Assembly: GCA_965221405.1 (NCBI GenBank)
Contig: CBDCSE010000002.1
Coordinates: forward strand, 1,488,001-1,552,000
Reading direction: 5' to 3'
Source of the DNA: JAPOUP01 sp965221405
GTDB taxonomy: Bacteria; Pseudomonadota; Alphaproteobacteria; Rhodobacterales; Rhodobacteraceae
DNA: 64,000 nucleotides
Every line of letters begins with the position of its first letter. The stretch's first letter is position 1. Below, piece after piece: positions 26,784 to 35,585 of this stretch. The position numbers and the translations under genes were made by a program. Below the pieces are notes generated by a model. It had not been told where the DNA came from, did no database searches, and was given only the letters and a program-made list of their open reading frames with translations.

Positions 26784-28010
26784 TTATAGGCGGTTCTTTA
26801 CGACCATGCCTTCCTGCAGCACAAGTGGTATGTGTTCGCCCTGGCCCGCGAGTCGGGAAATGTCAGCCACCGGATCCCCTTCAACGAGAATCAGATCCGC
26901 GGTCGCGCCTACCGCGACCCGGCCAAGATCCGGCCGCCTGAGAATTTCAGCGTTCACCGAAGTCGCCGCTTTCAGGATCTCCGCCGCAGGTAAGACCTGC
27001 GCGCGCAGGCTGAACTCGGCTGACTGATCCTGATGCATCCAGCCCAAAAGGTCCGTGCCGTACCCCATGGGCACTCCAGCGGCCCGCATGATCTCCAGCG
27101 ACCGCAGACCGGCGTCACGGACCAGTCTGTTTTTTTCGCGGTTCTCACCTCCCATCCCGATGGCATCGGCATGCCGGTCGAGGCAATCGTAGATCACCAG
27201 TGTCGGCACCGCATACGCCCCGCGTTCCTCAAGAATGGCGGCGACACGGGCATCGATCAAATTGCAGTGCTCCAGCGTCCGGACACCATTCACACAGGCA
27301 TGTTCTATCGCACGTGCGGTATAGGTATGGGCCGCGACATACGTACAGGACGCCTCGGCCACGGTCACGACGGCCCTGATTTCCTCGGGTGTGAACTGAA
27401 TCCAGTCGATTGGGTCGGTCGGGGTCGCGACACCGCCGTTGGCCATGATTTTAAGGAAGTCAGCCCCAAGCCGGAGCTCATCACGAGCCGCGTGCAGACA
27501 GGCTGGCACTCCGTCAACAACTCGCCCAAGTGACGGCAGGTGGCGACTCTGCAGGTCTCCCAGAACCGCACGGCACGTGCCCCGGAAATCCGTGTGCCCG
27601 CCGGTCTGACCGAGAGCCTTACCCGAAGTCTGAATGCGCGGCCCCCGGACCATGCCCTCGGCCTGCGCCCGCTTTGTACCCGCGTCACCGCCACCCACGT
27701 CGCGCACGGTCGTGAAGCCCCGATCCAGCATCCGGGAGAGGTTGCATGCGGTCCAATGCGCAACATAGGTTGGTGGCATCGCCTCAAGAGCGGCAAGGTT
27801 TGGCGTGGCTGCCGCGATATGCACATGGGCATCGATCAAGCCGGGCATCAGAGTATACCCCGTGCCATCGATCGTCAGATCGGCGGTGCCGGGAATGGCG
27901 GTTTCTGAAAGTTCGGCGATTTCGCCATCGGCCAGGAGCACGCTCAGGCCCGGTTTCACCACATCGTCAAGGCCATCGAAGACTCCACAATTCTCCAGTT
28001 TTATCCTCAC
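26784..28010 (-). CDS. Imidazolonepropionase-like amidohydrolase
   Basis: A 408-residue amidohydrolase-superfamily protein. Metal-binding pieces in order: MPGLIDAHVHI (HxH), FLKIMANGGV with the carbamylated-lysine position, AAHTYTARAIEHA, LEHCNLID, and MGYGTDLLGW with the final Asp. It probably hydrolyses a cyclic amide, imide or dipeptide-like amide; Xaa-Pro dipeptidase and imidazolonepropionase relatives are closest. GTG 28010 is chosen because GGAGGG lies 7 nt upstream, and an ATG at that place is out of frame. First gene of the minus-strand catabolic series, 308 bp before fahA. Confidence 0.85.
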   Translation of the reverse strand: MRIKLENCGVFDGLDDVVKPGLSVLLADGEIAELSETAIPGTADLTIDGTGYTLMPGLIDAHVHIAAATPNLAALEAMPPTYVAHWTACNLSRMLDRGFTTVRDVGGGDAGTKRAQAEGMVRGPRIQTSGKALGQTGGHTDFRGTCRAVLGDLQSRHLPSLGRVVDGVPACLHAARDELRLGADFLKIMANGGVATPTDPIDWIQFTPEEIRAVVTVAEASCTYVAAHTYTARAIEHACVNGVRTLEHCNLIDARVAAILEERGAYAVPTLVIYDCLDRHADAIGMGGENREKNRLVRDAGLRSLEIMRAAGVPMGYGTDLLGWMHQDQSAEFSLRAQVLPAAEILKAATSVNAEILRRPDLGRVAVGATADLILVEGDPVADISRLAGQGEHIPLVLQEGMVVKNRL

Positions 28011-28235
28011 GCCATTTCCCTCCGGCTGATTGAATCCCAAATCCACAATTGGCCATTGGACTTCACGGAACAGGGACACGCAAGCCACTCAACAGCGGGA
28101 GGAGAGATGGCTTCCGGAACCTTTGACCGGTGCGGACTCCGGGAATTTGTGGAAAGCGACGGGGCGACCCTCATAAGCGTTATACTCGCTGAACTGAACT
28201 GGACCGTACTTTCCGGGCTCGATTCGCCCTTCGCC

Positions 28236-28264
28236 GCATGGCCGGATCCGCTATCCGGCCATGC
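28236..28264. terminator. 12-bp perfect hairpin at IS630 remnant end
   Basis: GCATGGCCGGAT (28236-28247), a five-base loop, and its exact complement (28253-28264). It overlaps the last codons of the transposase remnant (stop at 28251-28253). It could be part of the IS end or a terminator; no T run follows. Confidence 0.4.
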
Positions 28265-28575
28265 GGTATCCGTCATGGGTGATCACCCGGAAGATGTCGG
28301 TGACGGATTCCGCGATGGCCTCCCACTCCCTTGGCAGGGTGTCGTCGAAGAACCGGAAGATCGCCCCGGTGAACTGCCGCAAGTCCGCGTGGAACCGGTT
28401 ACACCTCACGTCGCGGTGCATGACCCCCCACAGGCGCCCGGTGGGGTCGGGTGCGGCGCGTGGGGCGGCAGGGAGCGCGGCCGGACGCGGCACTGCGGTC
28501 TCTCCAGGAAGGGCTTCAGCGCCTTCGCGTGACGGTGGCGAGCGTTGCCCGGCAGGACGTGGATCACCCGGCTGC
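28251..28575 (-). pseudogene. IS630-family transposase remnant
   Basis: The C-terminal third of an IS630/Tc1-like DDE transposase. One frame gives VLPGNARHRHAKALKPFLER then CRVRPRSLPPHAPHP, which matches the VLDNA...LPPYCP region of the family. A +1/-1 shift near 28440-28450 leads to DPTGRLWGVMHRDVRCNRFH and the C-terminal VTDIFRVITH. The D and E active-site neighbourhood is damaged and the N-terminus is missing, so the element is dead. It marks this space as an insertion hot spot. Confidence 0.7.
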
Positions 28576-29032
28576 CGGGACGGGCGCGCTCCGGTTCCCG
28601 GGCAGCCGCAGGGTCGTGGTAGTGCCGATCCGCCCGCCCCCGCCCGTCGTGAGTTTCATCATCTCAACGTCCGGCGCCCCTTGCCAGGACAGGATTGGCT
28701 TGTTGACCGTTCTTCTTGCAACGGGACTCGATCCCGGTCTCAGAAAAGTGGCCGAAGCATCCAATATCCATGATTATTTTAAACCCCCGGCGCTCCTGGA
28801 ACAATGATTGAGGCACAGGGTTATCTGCCTATGACCAGATTCTGGGGACAAGGATTGACGTCTTCCAGCGATGGACCGTTCTTCCCGACGACCCGCCGGG
28901 CGCGGCTCTGAATCCGGTGAACGCCAGATACGGGTGAGCGTTGCGAACATAAGCGTGGCCGCCAGACCGGTTCCGCCCGATGAACCATGCCAGACATTAC
29001 CGGCAGGCGCCCGCGGGACTGCGCTAGCGCCG
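28576..29032. other. non-coding or decayed DNA, no gene recognised
   Basis: About 450 bp between the IS630 remnant and the stop codon of the poly-C gene. The open frames here are rich in Arg/Pro and look like antisense shadows. Nothing was identified. Confidence 0.35.
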
Positions 29033-29618
29033 TCACCCGCCGCCGCAGGTTTCATTCGACCCACTGCCCAGGCTTTGGTACCGATTGACCTTGATGGTGG
29101 GGGTGTCGATCTCGACCCACAGATCATTTCGACCGTAACCTTTCGGCTGCATCGCCTTGAACGTGCCCGTGCCTGCGGTCGAGCTGGTCGATATCCAGTA
29201 GACATTCCCGATATGGTCCTCACCATCCGCAACCGTGACTCCCCGGAATACGTTGGTGGGATTGCCATTGAAGTCTGTGAATCTGTTGTCTGGGTACCCA
29301 GTGACATCCTTGGCGATTATCCACGCGTTGATATTTTGAGGTGTCGTGTTACCTTCGCCATCTGTGACTCCGTACCCAACCGACGCGACACCAGTATTAC
29401 CGTCGGCGTTCAGGGTGACGTTGATGCAGACGCGTTGGCCCCAGTTCTCTATCGCCCGGCTCTCGTTCCTGGCAACGGCGGTGGTGTCGACATTCTTAGA
29501 GAAGTCTTGCTGCGCCTGTGCCGGGTCCGGCCCAAGTGCGAGTGTCGCGATCAGTACAGCGGCAGAAAGACCTCTAAGGGGGGGGGGGGGGGGGGGGGGG
29601 CAGCCTCAAACGGAACAT
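29033..29618 (-). CDS. Secreted protein with a 23-C tract in its signal-peptide region, out of frame as assembled
   Basis: AAAGGA lies 8 nt before ATG 29618. The reading MFRLRL runs into 23 consecutive C (29600-29578). As assembled this gives eight prolines and a stop. With 22 or 25 C the frame continues LRGLSAAVLIATLALG, PDPAQAQQDFS (hydrophobic core and AQA cleavage site) and stays open for 181 more residues to TGA at 29035-29033, about 194 residues in all. The mature part is Gly/Asn/Thr-rich (NVTLNADGNTG, GVTDGEGNTTPQN) with cysteines near the middle and at the C-terminal CGGG, suggesting an exported beta-rich protein. No family recognised. Slipped-strand switching, or a miscounted tract, are the two explanations. 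Confidence 0.7.
29578..29600. repeat. poly-G/poly-C tract, 23 bases
   Basis: An uninterrupted run of 23 G on the plus strand, inside the 5' coding region of the minus-strand secreted-protein gene. Only lengths of the form 3n+1 keep that gene in frame. Tracts of this length are prone to length change in replication. Confidence 0.95.
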
Positions 29619-30734
29619 GGTGCTTGTCCTTTCGCGGTTGGGTCCACCGGGTGGTACAAGGATCCACCCGGCGGATTGATCATCAATGGGGTCAGGATAG
29701 CAGTGGAATTTGTATTGTGCAATACCATTCTTCAGAGGCTAATTGGTTCTAGAGCCCGCTGACGCGGGGGTCCGCCCGGGCACCGGCAACCATGATTCCG
29801 CGTCCGTAGGCGACGGCGCGGCCCGACGCCTCCGGCGGTCCAATGGCATTCGGATAAGGATTCCTGGCGTTCGGACAGGAAAGGCCCCGCGCTTCGGGCT
29901 TGAGCCGGAAGCGCGGGGCCTGATTTCGGGGGCTGTTCGGTGCGTCAGGCGGCCTGGCGGTTTTGCCAGCTGTTCCCTGGCCGCATGGACCTTCGCGGAT
30001 AGCTGCGTCCCGGCCTCTCCCGCTGAAGGCAGCGTGACAGTCCTGTCATGATCCTGGCGACGGAGTCCCTGACCGCCGCCGGCCTGCCTGAGGAAGAGGG
30101 CCCCGGTCTCCCTGCCGACGAGGCGCAGGCCACTCCGCAGGTTGGTGCGCATGGTCCGCTTTACGGTCCTCGCCCGGATGCACGACCTGACGGGGGTTCC
30201 GGAGGGGCGCGGCGCGGATGCGGTGATCCCGCCGGAACGGAACCAGACGGTGCCCCAGGCGTGACAGGGAGATGTACGGGTGGCGGCGCCCGGTGGACGG
30301 TTTCTTCCCGAGGGCCAGGGAGTTCCGGATGACCGCGGCGCACTGTGACAGGACCGCAGCGAGCTTCGCGGCGGGGATCCGCCCCGTCGCCGCCTCATGG
30401 CTGTCAACAGGCCCTAATCCTTTCCAGCCAGGCTGTCGTGAGAGGCCCTCCTTCGGCGGCCCTGACAGTGCCCGCGGCCGCGGGCATGGGACAGCGCACC
30501 ATAAGCAGGGTAATCGCCAGCCCGTGCGGGGGCAAGGCCGCCGGAGTGGCTGATCTGGCGGGAGAACTGAACTGGTTAGCGAGGGATCCACCCCGCGACC
30601 TCTTTGATGTGAACGAACGTTTCCCTCCCGGAAGGCCGGGAATTGAACCCCATGTAGCACAGACATGACGGTCCCGCGTGGGAAACTCCCGGTTTTCCTT
30701 GCCAATCCGCCACCCTGCGTCATACCCTTGGGCA
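29619..30734. other. 1.1-kb space with degenerate open frames, no gene assigned
   Basis: Long frames exist on the minus strand (30046-30759 and 29739-30407) and the plus strand. They change frame against each other, are Arg/Pro-rich and lack ribosome-binding sites. A minus-strand stretch RIPAAKLAAVLSQCAAVI looks protein-like and may be debris of an insertion sequence, but I could not place it in a family. The promoter of the livG operon should lie at the right end. Confidence 0.35.
29883..29920 (-). terminator. Strong hairpin, terminator-like
   Basis: GGCCCCGCGCTTC (29883-29895) pairs perfectly with 29908-29920. The inner GGCT/AGCC extends the stem beyond one mismatch. On the minus strand it is followed by TTT. 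It lies about 260 bp upstream of the poly-C gene and would insulate it from readthrough. Confidence 0.6.
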
Positions 30735-31517
30735 ATGATGAACGAAAAACGCGCCGCACTCATGCAGGTACGCAGCCTGATGCGCAGTTTCCATGGCGTT
30801 CGGGCATTGAGTAGCGCCAGTCTGGACGTGCGGTCCGGAACGATAACCGCCCTGATCGGTCCTAATGGGGCGGGAAAAACCACCGCTTTCAACTGCATTT
30901 CCGGCGTTGTTCCGCCGGAGGCGGGGACAGTCGTTTTTGACGGCACGGATATAACGGGGCTGTCACCCGACCGGATCCACGCCTGCGGAGTCGTCCGATC
31001 ATTCCAGATCGCGCGTGGATTTCCGACACTCACGGTGCTTGAAACCCTGCTCCTCCATGGCGAGAAGCAGCCCGGGGAGCATATGTTGACGGCACTCCTG
31101 AGGCCAGGCCCCGCCCGGGCGCGAGAAGCTGAACTGGTGGACCGTGCGCACCGTGTGGCGCGTCGCCTTAAGCTAGATCATGTGTTGGAGAACCTCACCG
31201 ACGCCCTGTCAGGAGGACAGAAGAAGCTGCTCGAGATCGGTCGGTCCCTGATGGCCCAGCCCCGGATGATTCTTCTGGACGAACCGGTGGCGGGTGTGAA
31301 CCCGACACTTGCCAGCGAGATCGCCGAGCGAATCCAGCAACTGCGCGACGAGGATGATCTCACTTTCCTGATCGTCGAGCACGACATGGATATAGTGGCG
31401 CGCATATGTGACCCGGTGATCGTCATGTCAAATGGCGCGACACTCATGCAGGGCAGTTTTGACGAGATCGCCTCGGATGCGCGTGTGCAGGATGCATATC
31501 TGGGGAAACGGGCGTGA
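30735..31517 (+). CDS. livG: Branched-chain-type ABC transporter, ATP-binding protein (LivG-like)
   Basis: A 260-residue ATPase: Walker A LIGPNGAGKTTAFN, Q-loop, signature LSGGQKKLLEIGRSL, Walker B MILLDEPVAGVNP, H-loop LIVEHDMD. LivG proteins power uptake of branched-chain amino acids or, in many Alphaproteobacteria, other amides and aromatic acids. ATG 30735 (second ATG 3 nt on) lacks a strong Shine-Dalgarno. First of five tightly packed genes on the plus strand with 4-bp or short spacing. The gene sits between two parts of an aromatic catabolic cluster, so an aromatic substrate is conceivable. Confidence 0.9.
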   Translation: MMNEKRAALMQVRSLMRSFHGVRALSSASLDVRSGTITALIGPNGAGKTTAFNCISGVVPPEAGTVVFDGTDITGLSPDRIHACGVVRSFQIARGFPTLTVLETLLLHGEKQPGEHMLTALLRPGPARAREAELVDRAHRVARRLKLDHVLENLTDALSGGQKKLLEIGRSLMAQPRMILLDEPVAGVNPTLASEIAERIQQLRDEDDLTFLIVEHDMDIVARICDPVIVMSNGATLMQGSFDEIASDARVQDAYLGKRA

Positions 31518-32221
31518 AAGGGCTTGAGATAAGGGATGTCGTCGGGGGCTATGGCACCGCCGACACGATCCTCAAGGGCATGTCCGTCCACGCCGCGCCC
31601 GGAGAGATCGTGGCGATCCTCGGTCCCAACGGTGCCGGGAAATCCACGCTTCTCAAGGCCATCGCGGGCCAGCTCAACATCCGCAGCGGCACGATCACCT
31701 TGGACACGGTTTCCCTCAAAGGCCTCAAACCCCGTGAAATCGCGGGGCGGGGCGTGGCCTATGTTCCGCAGGAGAACAACGTGTTTCCAGCCATGACCGT
31801 GCGCGAAAACCTCGAAATCGGCGGTTTTCTCGCTCCAAGGGAAACGGCATCGAGGATCAAGGAGATCTATTCACGGTTTCCGATCCTTGCCGAGAAGCGC
31901 CGCGACGCCGCCCGCACCCTCTCGGGAGGACAGCGACAGGTGCTCGCGGTGGCGATCGCGCTCATGGTGGCGCCGCGGGTCGTGCTGCTGGACGAGCCAT
32001 CCGCTGGATTGTCGCCGGTGGCCGCCGAGAAACTCTTCACCACAATACGCGGCATCCGCGACTCGGGCGTCGCGGTCATTCTTGTGGAACAGAACGCGCT
32101 TGATGCACTGGATCTCGCGGAACGGGCCTACATACTCATGGCAGGGCAGAATCATATCGAAGGACAGGCACGGGAACTAGCCGCCGACACGGAAGTCCGG
32201 CGGATATTTTTAGGCGGATAA
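31514..32221 (+). CDS. livF: Branched-chain-type ABC transporter, ATP-binding protein (LivF-like)
   Basis: A 235-residue ATPase with ILGPNGAGKSTLLKAIAG, YVPQENNVFPAMTVREN typical of LivF, LSGGQRQVLAVAIALM and VVLLDEPSAGLSP. It pairs with LivG to form the nucleotide-binding dimer on the cytoplasmic face of the membrane. GTG 31514 overlaps the livG stop by 4 bp (GTGA), which indicates coupled translation. Confidence 0.92.
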   Translation: MKGLEIRDVVGGYGTADTILKGMSVHAAPGEIVAILGPNGAGKSTLLKAIAGQLNIRSGTITLDTVSLKGLKPREIAGRGVAYVPQENNVFPAMTVRENLEIGGFLAPRETASRIKEIYSRFPILAEKRRDAARTLSGGQRQVLAVAIALMVAPRVVLLDEPSAGLSPVAAEKLFTTIRGIRDSGVAVILVEQNALDALDLAERAYILMAGQNHIEGQARELAADTEVRRIFLGG

Positions 32222-32239
32222 TCACATGGAGACATTCAG

Positions 32240-33445
32240 ATGACCACCAACAGACCTACTTTCGCAACCAGTCGCCGAACGGTGCTGGCCGGGACGGCAG
32301 CGCTACTGGCAAGCCCCTCTATCCTCCGGGCACAGTCAAGTGACATCATCTTCGGCACGCTTACGCCGCTCACCGGTGTAGGAGGCACCTATGGTCCGTC
32401 GATGCGCGATGCCGCGGCCTCGGTCTTCACTGCCGTGAACCAGGCCGGGGGAATTCTTGGACAGCAGATCGACCTCGTCTCGGAAGATACCCAGACCAAT
32501 CCGGAGGCTGCGGTACGCGCTGTACGAAAACTGATCGACGTGGACGGAGTATCCGTCGTGATCGGCACATGGGCCTCCTCGATCACGACAGCCGTTGCGC
32601 CACTCTGCTGGGAAAACGGAGTGATGCTTTTCACGGTATCCGGTGCCGATAGCATCACGCGACTGCCGCACATGGGCTATATCGCCCGCACGCAGCCGAA
32701 CTCGATACTGCAGATCCAGGTCGCGGGCGAGTTCATGCTTCGTCAGGGCGCGACCGGCATGGCATGGATCGGACCGCAGACCCCGTTTGCGCAAAGCTCC
32801 ATAGACATTCTGGCCGAACAGGCGAGGGCAGCCGGAATCGAAATGGAGAGCCTGATCTACGAGGCGGACAAGAGCACATACCGCTCGGAAGTCGATACGA
32901 TAATGCGCTCTAACCCCAACTTCATCATGCTGGGCGGCTACGCGGCCGATAGCACCGTGGTCCTGCGTGATATCTGGCAGGCGGGCTATGAGGGCAGGAT
33001 CATCGGGCCAGCTTACGCCGTCAACCCGACAGTGATCGAGGCTCTCCCCAATGATGTCACGGAGGGCGTCTACACCTGGGAAGGCGCTCCGGACGTTACT
33101 GGCGGTGCCTATGCCAACGTACGGGCCGCCCTTGGCGTGGATGTGGTGGATCCCTATTCGGCGCAAACCTATGATCACGCCAATCTCGCCGTTCTGGCGG
33201 CTGCGGCGGCGGGTGATGCGGGCGGGCTGGCCATCCGCGACTCACTCCGCTCGATTAGCCAGGGGGATGGCATACAGATCTCGGACGCACTTTCCGGGCT
33301 CGAGGTGCTCACGAACGGTGGTTCGGTGAACTACACAGGGGCGTCCGGTCCATGTGATTTCGACGACATCGGCGACATTACCGGCACGCAGTTTCTGTTC
33401 AACCAGATATCAGGTGGCGGCCCGTCCGAGTTCGAACGCGTCTAA
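32240..33445 (+). CDS. livK: Periplasmic substrate-binding protein (LivK-like, Tat-exported)
   Basis: A 401-residue type I periplasmic binding protein of the Leu/Ile/Val-binding fold. The N-terminus has a twin-arginine signal (TSRRTVLAGTAALLA, cleavage near RAQ), so it is likely exported folded. The mature part shows FGTLTPLTGVGGTYGPSMRD, IDLVSEDTQTNPEAAVRAVR and VSVVIGTWASSITTAVAP. The ligand cannot be read from sequence; amides, amino acids and aromatic acids are all bound by relatives. It lies 18 bp after livF. A strong hairpin follows its stop. Confidence 0.9.
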   Translation: MTTNRPTFATSRRTVLAGTAALLASPSILRAQSSDIIFGTLTPLTGVGGTYGPSMRDAAASVFTAVNQAGGILGQQIDLVSEDTQTNPEAAVRAVRKLIDVDGVSVVIGTWASSITTAVAPLCWENGVMLFTVSGADSITRLPHMGYIARTQPNSILQIQVAGEFMLRQGATGMAWIGPQTPFAQSSIDILAEQARAAGIEMESLIYEADKSTYRSEVDTIMRSNPNFIMLGGYAADSTVVLRDIWQAGYEGRIIGPAYAVNPTVIEALPNDVTEGVYTWEGAPDVTGGAYANVRAALGVDVVDPYSAQTYDHANLAVLAAAAAGDAGGLAIRDSLRSISQGDGIQISDALSGLEVLTNGGSVNYTGASGPCDFDDIGDITGTQFLFNQISGGGPSEFERV

Positions 33446-33451
33446 TTCCAA

Positions 33452-33493
33452 GCGGAGCGGGGCCGGGCGGGCGAATGCCCGGCCCCGCTCCGC
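33452..33493 (+). promoter_or_regulatory. 17-bp perfect hairpin between livK and livH
   Basis: GCGGAGCGGGGCCGGGC (33452-33468), an eight-base loop, and the exact complement (33477-33493), 6 bp after the livK stop and 17 bp before livH. There is no T run, so it more likely protects the 3' end of the abundant binding-protein mRNA or lowers downstream expression than fully terminates. Confidence 0.7.
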
Positions 33494-33510
33494 CAAAAGG
33501 TTCTCCGTCA

Positions 33511-34377
33511 ATGCTGGACCTCCTCCCGCAGTTTCTCGCCAACGGGATCATCACCGGTGCCCTGCTGGCTCTGCCGGCAATCGGGTTCACAGCCATTTTC
33601 GCGGTTCTGCGTTTCCCTAACTTCGCGGTGGCAAGCCACGCGACCGTGGGTGCGTTCGCCGGCCTGGTCGCGAACGTGACCTGGGGTCTGCCTGCGGTAC
33701 CATCGCTGATGTCCGCATTTCTCGTCGCGGGCCTCGTGGGGGTCATCAGTGACGAAGTCGCCCTTAAACCTTTGCGTCGATACGGTGCCCTGACAACGGC
33801 CATAGCATCGATCGCGCTGACAATCGTCCTCGAGAACATCATCCGGTTTTTCTTCGGCAATGACCTGCGGGGCTACGACCTGCCTCTGGTGCGGGACATC
33901 CGGTTCGGTGAGATCCGGGTGAATCCGCAGCAGCTGGAAAATCTCGCGCTCGCCGTGGTGATGATGATCGTCGTCTTCGCGGCACTCAAATTCACGCGTA
34001 CGGGCAAGGCGATGCGGGCGGTGGCCGACAATCCGGGCCTCGCGGATCTGAAAGGCATAGACGCCGTTATGGTGGGTCGGATCGTCGCTTTCGCCGGGAT
34101 GGGGCTCGTGGGAGTTGGCGGCATGCTTTTCGGGCTCGGCACCTCAATCGATCCTCTGACCGGTTTCCGCTTCATTCTACCCATCTTTGCCGCTGCCGTG
34201 GTCGGGGGCCTCGGCTCGATTCCCGGCGCCGTCCTTGGAGCGATGATTGTGGGCATAGGCGAAGAGATGTCGGCTCTGGTTCTTGAGCCCGCCTACAAAT
34301 CCGCGGTGGGTTTCTTCGCGATCTTACTCGTACTCACGTTCCGGCCGCGCGGTCTCTTGGGTGAAAGGGCGTATTGA
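33511..34377 (+). CDS. livH: Branched-chain-type ABC transporter permease (LivH-like)
   Basis: A 288-residue inner-membrane permease with about eight hydrophobic helices. LivH features are GIITGALLALPAIGFTAIFA, the coupling region ALKFTRTGKAMRAVADNP and VVGGLGSIPGAVLGAM. ATG 33511 follows AAAAGG by 10 nt; the upstream in-frame extension lies in the hairpin. The stop codon overlaps the livM start by one base. Confidence 0.92.
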   Translation: MLDLLPQFLANGIITGALLALPAIGFTAIFAVLRFPNFAVASHATVGAFAGLVANVTWGLPAVPSLMSAFLVAGLVGVISDEVALKPLRRYGALTTAIASIALTIVLENIIRFFFGNDLRGYDLPLVRDIRFGEIRVNPQQLENLALAVVMMIVVFAALKFTRTGKAMRAVADNPGLADLKGIDAVMVGRIVAFAGMGLVGVGGMLFGLGTSIDPLTGFRFILPIFAAAVVGGLGSIPGAVLGAMIVGIGEEMSALVLEPAYKSAVGFFAILLVLTFRPRGLLGERAY

Positions 34378-35294
34378 TGCTGAGCTGGCTCTTTTCCGTG
34401 GCCACTTTCGCGGGGATCTACGCACTCCTCGCGCTCGGTATCAACGTGATCTGGGGCATGGGAGGCATGATCAATTTAGGCATGGCGGGTTTTTTCGCCC
34501 TCGGTGCCTATGCCTCGGCGCTCGCCACCGCGACCGCCGGACTACCCATCACGATTGGCGTAGCCTTGGCCGCCGGACTGGCGGCGCTGGCCGGTGGGCT
34601 TCTATGCCGTCTGACCCTCCGGCTGCGCGGCGACTATCTCGCCATCGTCACATTGGGCTTTTCGGAACTTGTCAGACTGATCGCCGCCAACGAGATCTGG
34701 CTAACCAACGGGTCGGACGGTATTTCAGGCATACCCGGTCCCTGGCGAGCGCAGCTGTCACCCTTCGGATTTAACATGCTCTTCTGTGGTCTGGTGGCGG
34801 TGACCGTGCTGGCGATCTGGGCGATCACCGAACGGCTTCGACGCAGCCCCTGGGGACGTGCGTTGCGCGCGATCCGCGACGACGACACGGCCGCCGCCGT
34901 CGCCGGCAAGCCGATCACGCGCTTCAAGGTACAGGCCTTTGCGCTCGGTGCCATGATCCTTGGCATCGCGGGCGCGTTCTATGCACATTACACCAGCTAT
35001 ATCGCACCGGATATCTTCCGCCCACTGATCACGATCTACATCTTCCTCGCACTGACCGCGGGAGGAACAGGCAACACGACCGGAGCCGTGATAGGGGCGA
35101 TCGCCGTCGTCATCGTTTTGGAAGGCAGCCGCTTTGTCGAAGGCTGGGTCGAGACTCTCGGCGGAGTGCAGAAAGCTGCCCTGAGAGAAATTCTGATCGG
35201 CGTAACGCTGATCATGATCATGCAGTTCCGCCCACTTGGCCTCTTGCCCGAGACCTCCCCGGGGCCATTCCTTGCCGGTGCCCGGAAGCAATGA
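34377..35294 (+). CDS. livM: Branched-chain-type ABC transporter permease (LivM-like)
   Basis: A 305-residue permease with LivM features: YALLALGINVIWGMGGMINLG, LRLRGDYLAIVTLGFSELVR, the coupling region GRALRAIRDDDTAAAVAG and LALTAGGTGNTTGAVIGAI. It forms the membrane channel with LivH. The start at 34377 shares a base with the livH stop (TGATG). It is the last gene of the transporter operon. Confidence 0.92.
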   Translation: MLSWLFSVATFAGIYALLALGINVIWGMGGMINLGMAGFFALGAYASALATATAGLPITIGVALAAGLAALAGGLLCRLTLRLRGDYLAIVTLGFSELVRLIAANEIWLTNGSDGISGIPGPWRAQLSPFGFNMLFCGLVAVTVLAIWAITERLRRSPWGRALRAIRDDDTAAAVAGKPITRFKVQAFALGAMILGIAGAFYAHYTSYIAPDIFRPLITIYIFLALTAGGTGNTTGAVIGAIAVVIVLEGSRFVEGWVETLGGVQKAALREILIGVTLIMIMQFRPLGLLPETSPGPFLAGARKQ

Positions 35295-35585
35295 CGGTGG
35301 AGGATACAGAGGCTCTGACTGGCGTAGACTCCGGCTGAGTGCGGAATATCACTCCAAGGGTCTTTGGAGCCCCGGCGCCACTCCGAAGCGCATCGCGAGG
35401 ACGGGTCCAGGCGCGAGACGCGGCTGACCGTGCCATCGCGGGGCTGATGGTCAGCATCGTCGGTGTCGGGATGGCCTTCCTGAACATCCAGGTCGGGCCG
35501 CTGGCGCCGTGGGGCCTATATCGGGTTAGAAAGCCTGTATTCCGGCCTTTCCGTCGGGTCCCGGCGGTTCCGCCACCTTGGAATG
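35295..35585. other. intergenic space between converging livM and hmgA
   Basis: About 290 bp with no recognised gene. Open frames on both strands (for example 35339-35602 plus) have no start signal and no family resemblance that I can name. Confidence 0.4.

Noticed and set aside
28871..29752. A 293-codon plus-strand frame across the poly-G tract
   Set aside because: It is the antisense shadow of the secreted-protein gene, has no start site, and contains an unlikely Gly run from the tract.
30046..30759. A 237-codon minus-strand frame before livG
   Set aside because: Extremely Arg/Pro-rich, no ribosome-binding site, no known domain, and overlapping equally long frames; treated as debris.
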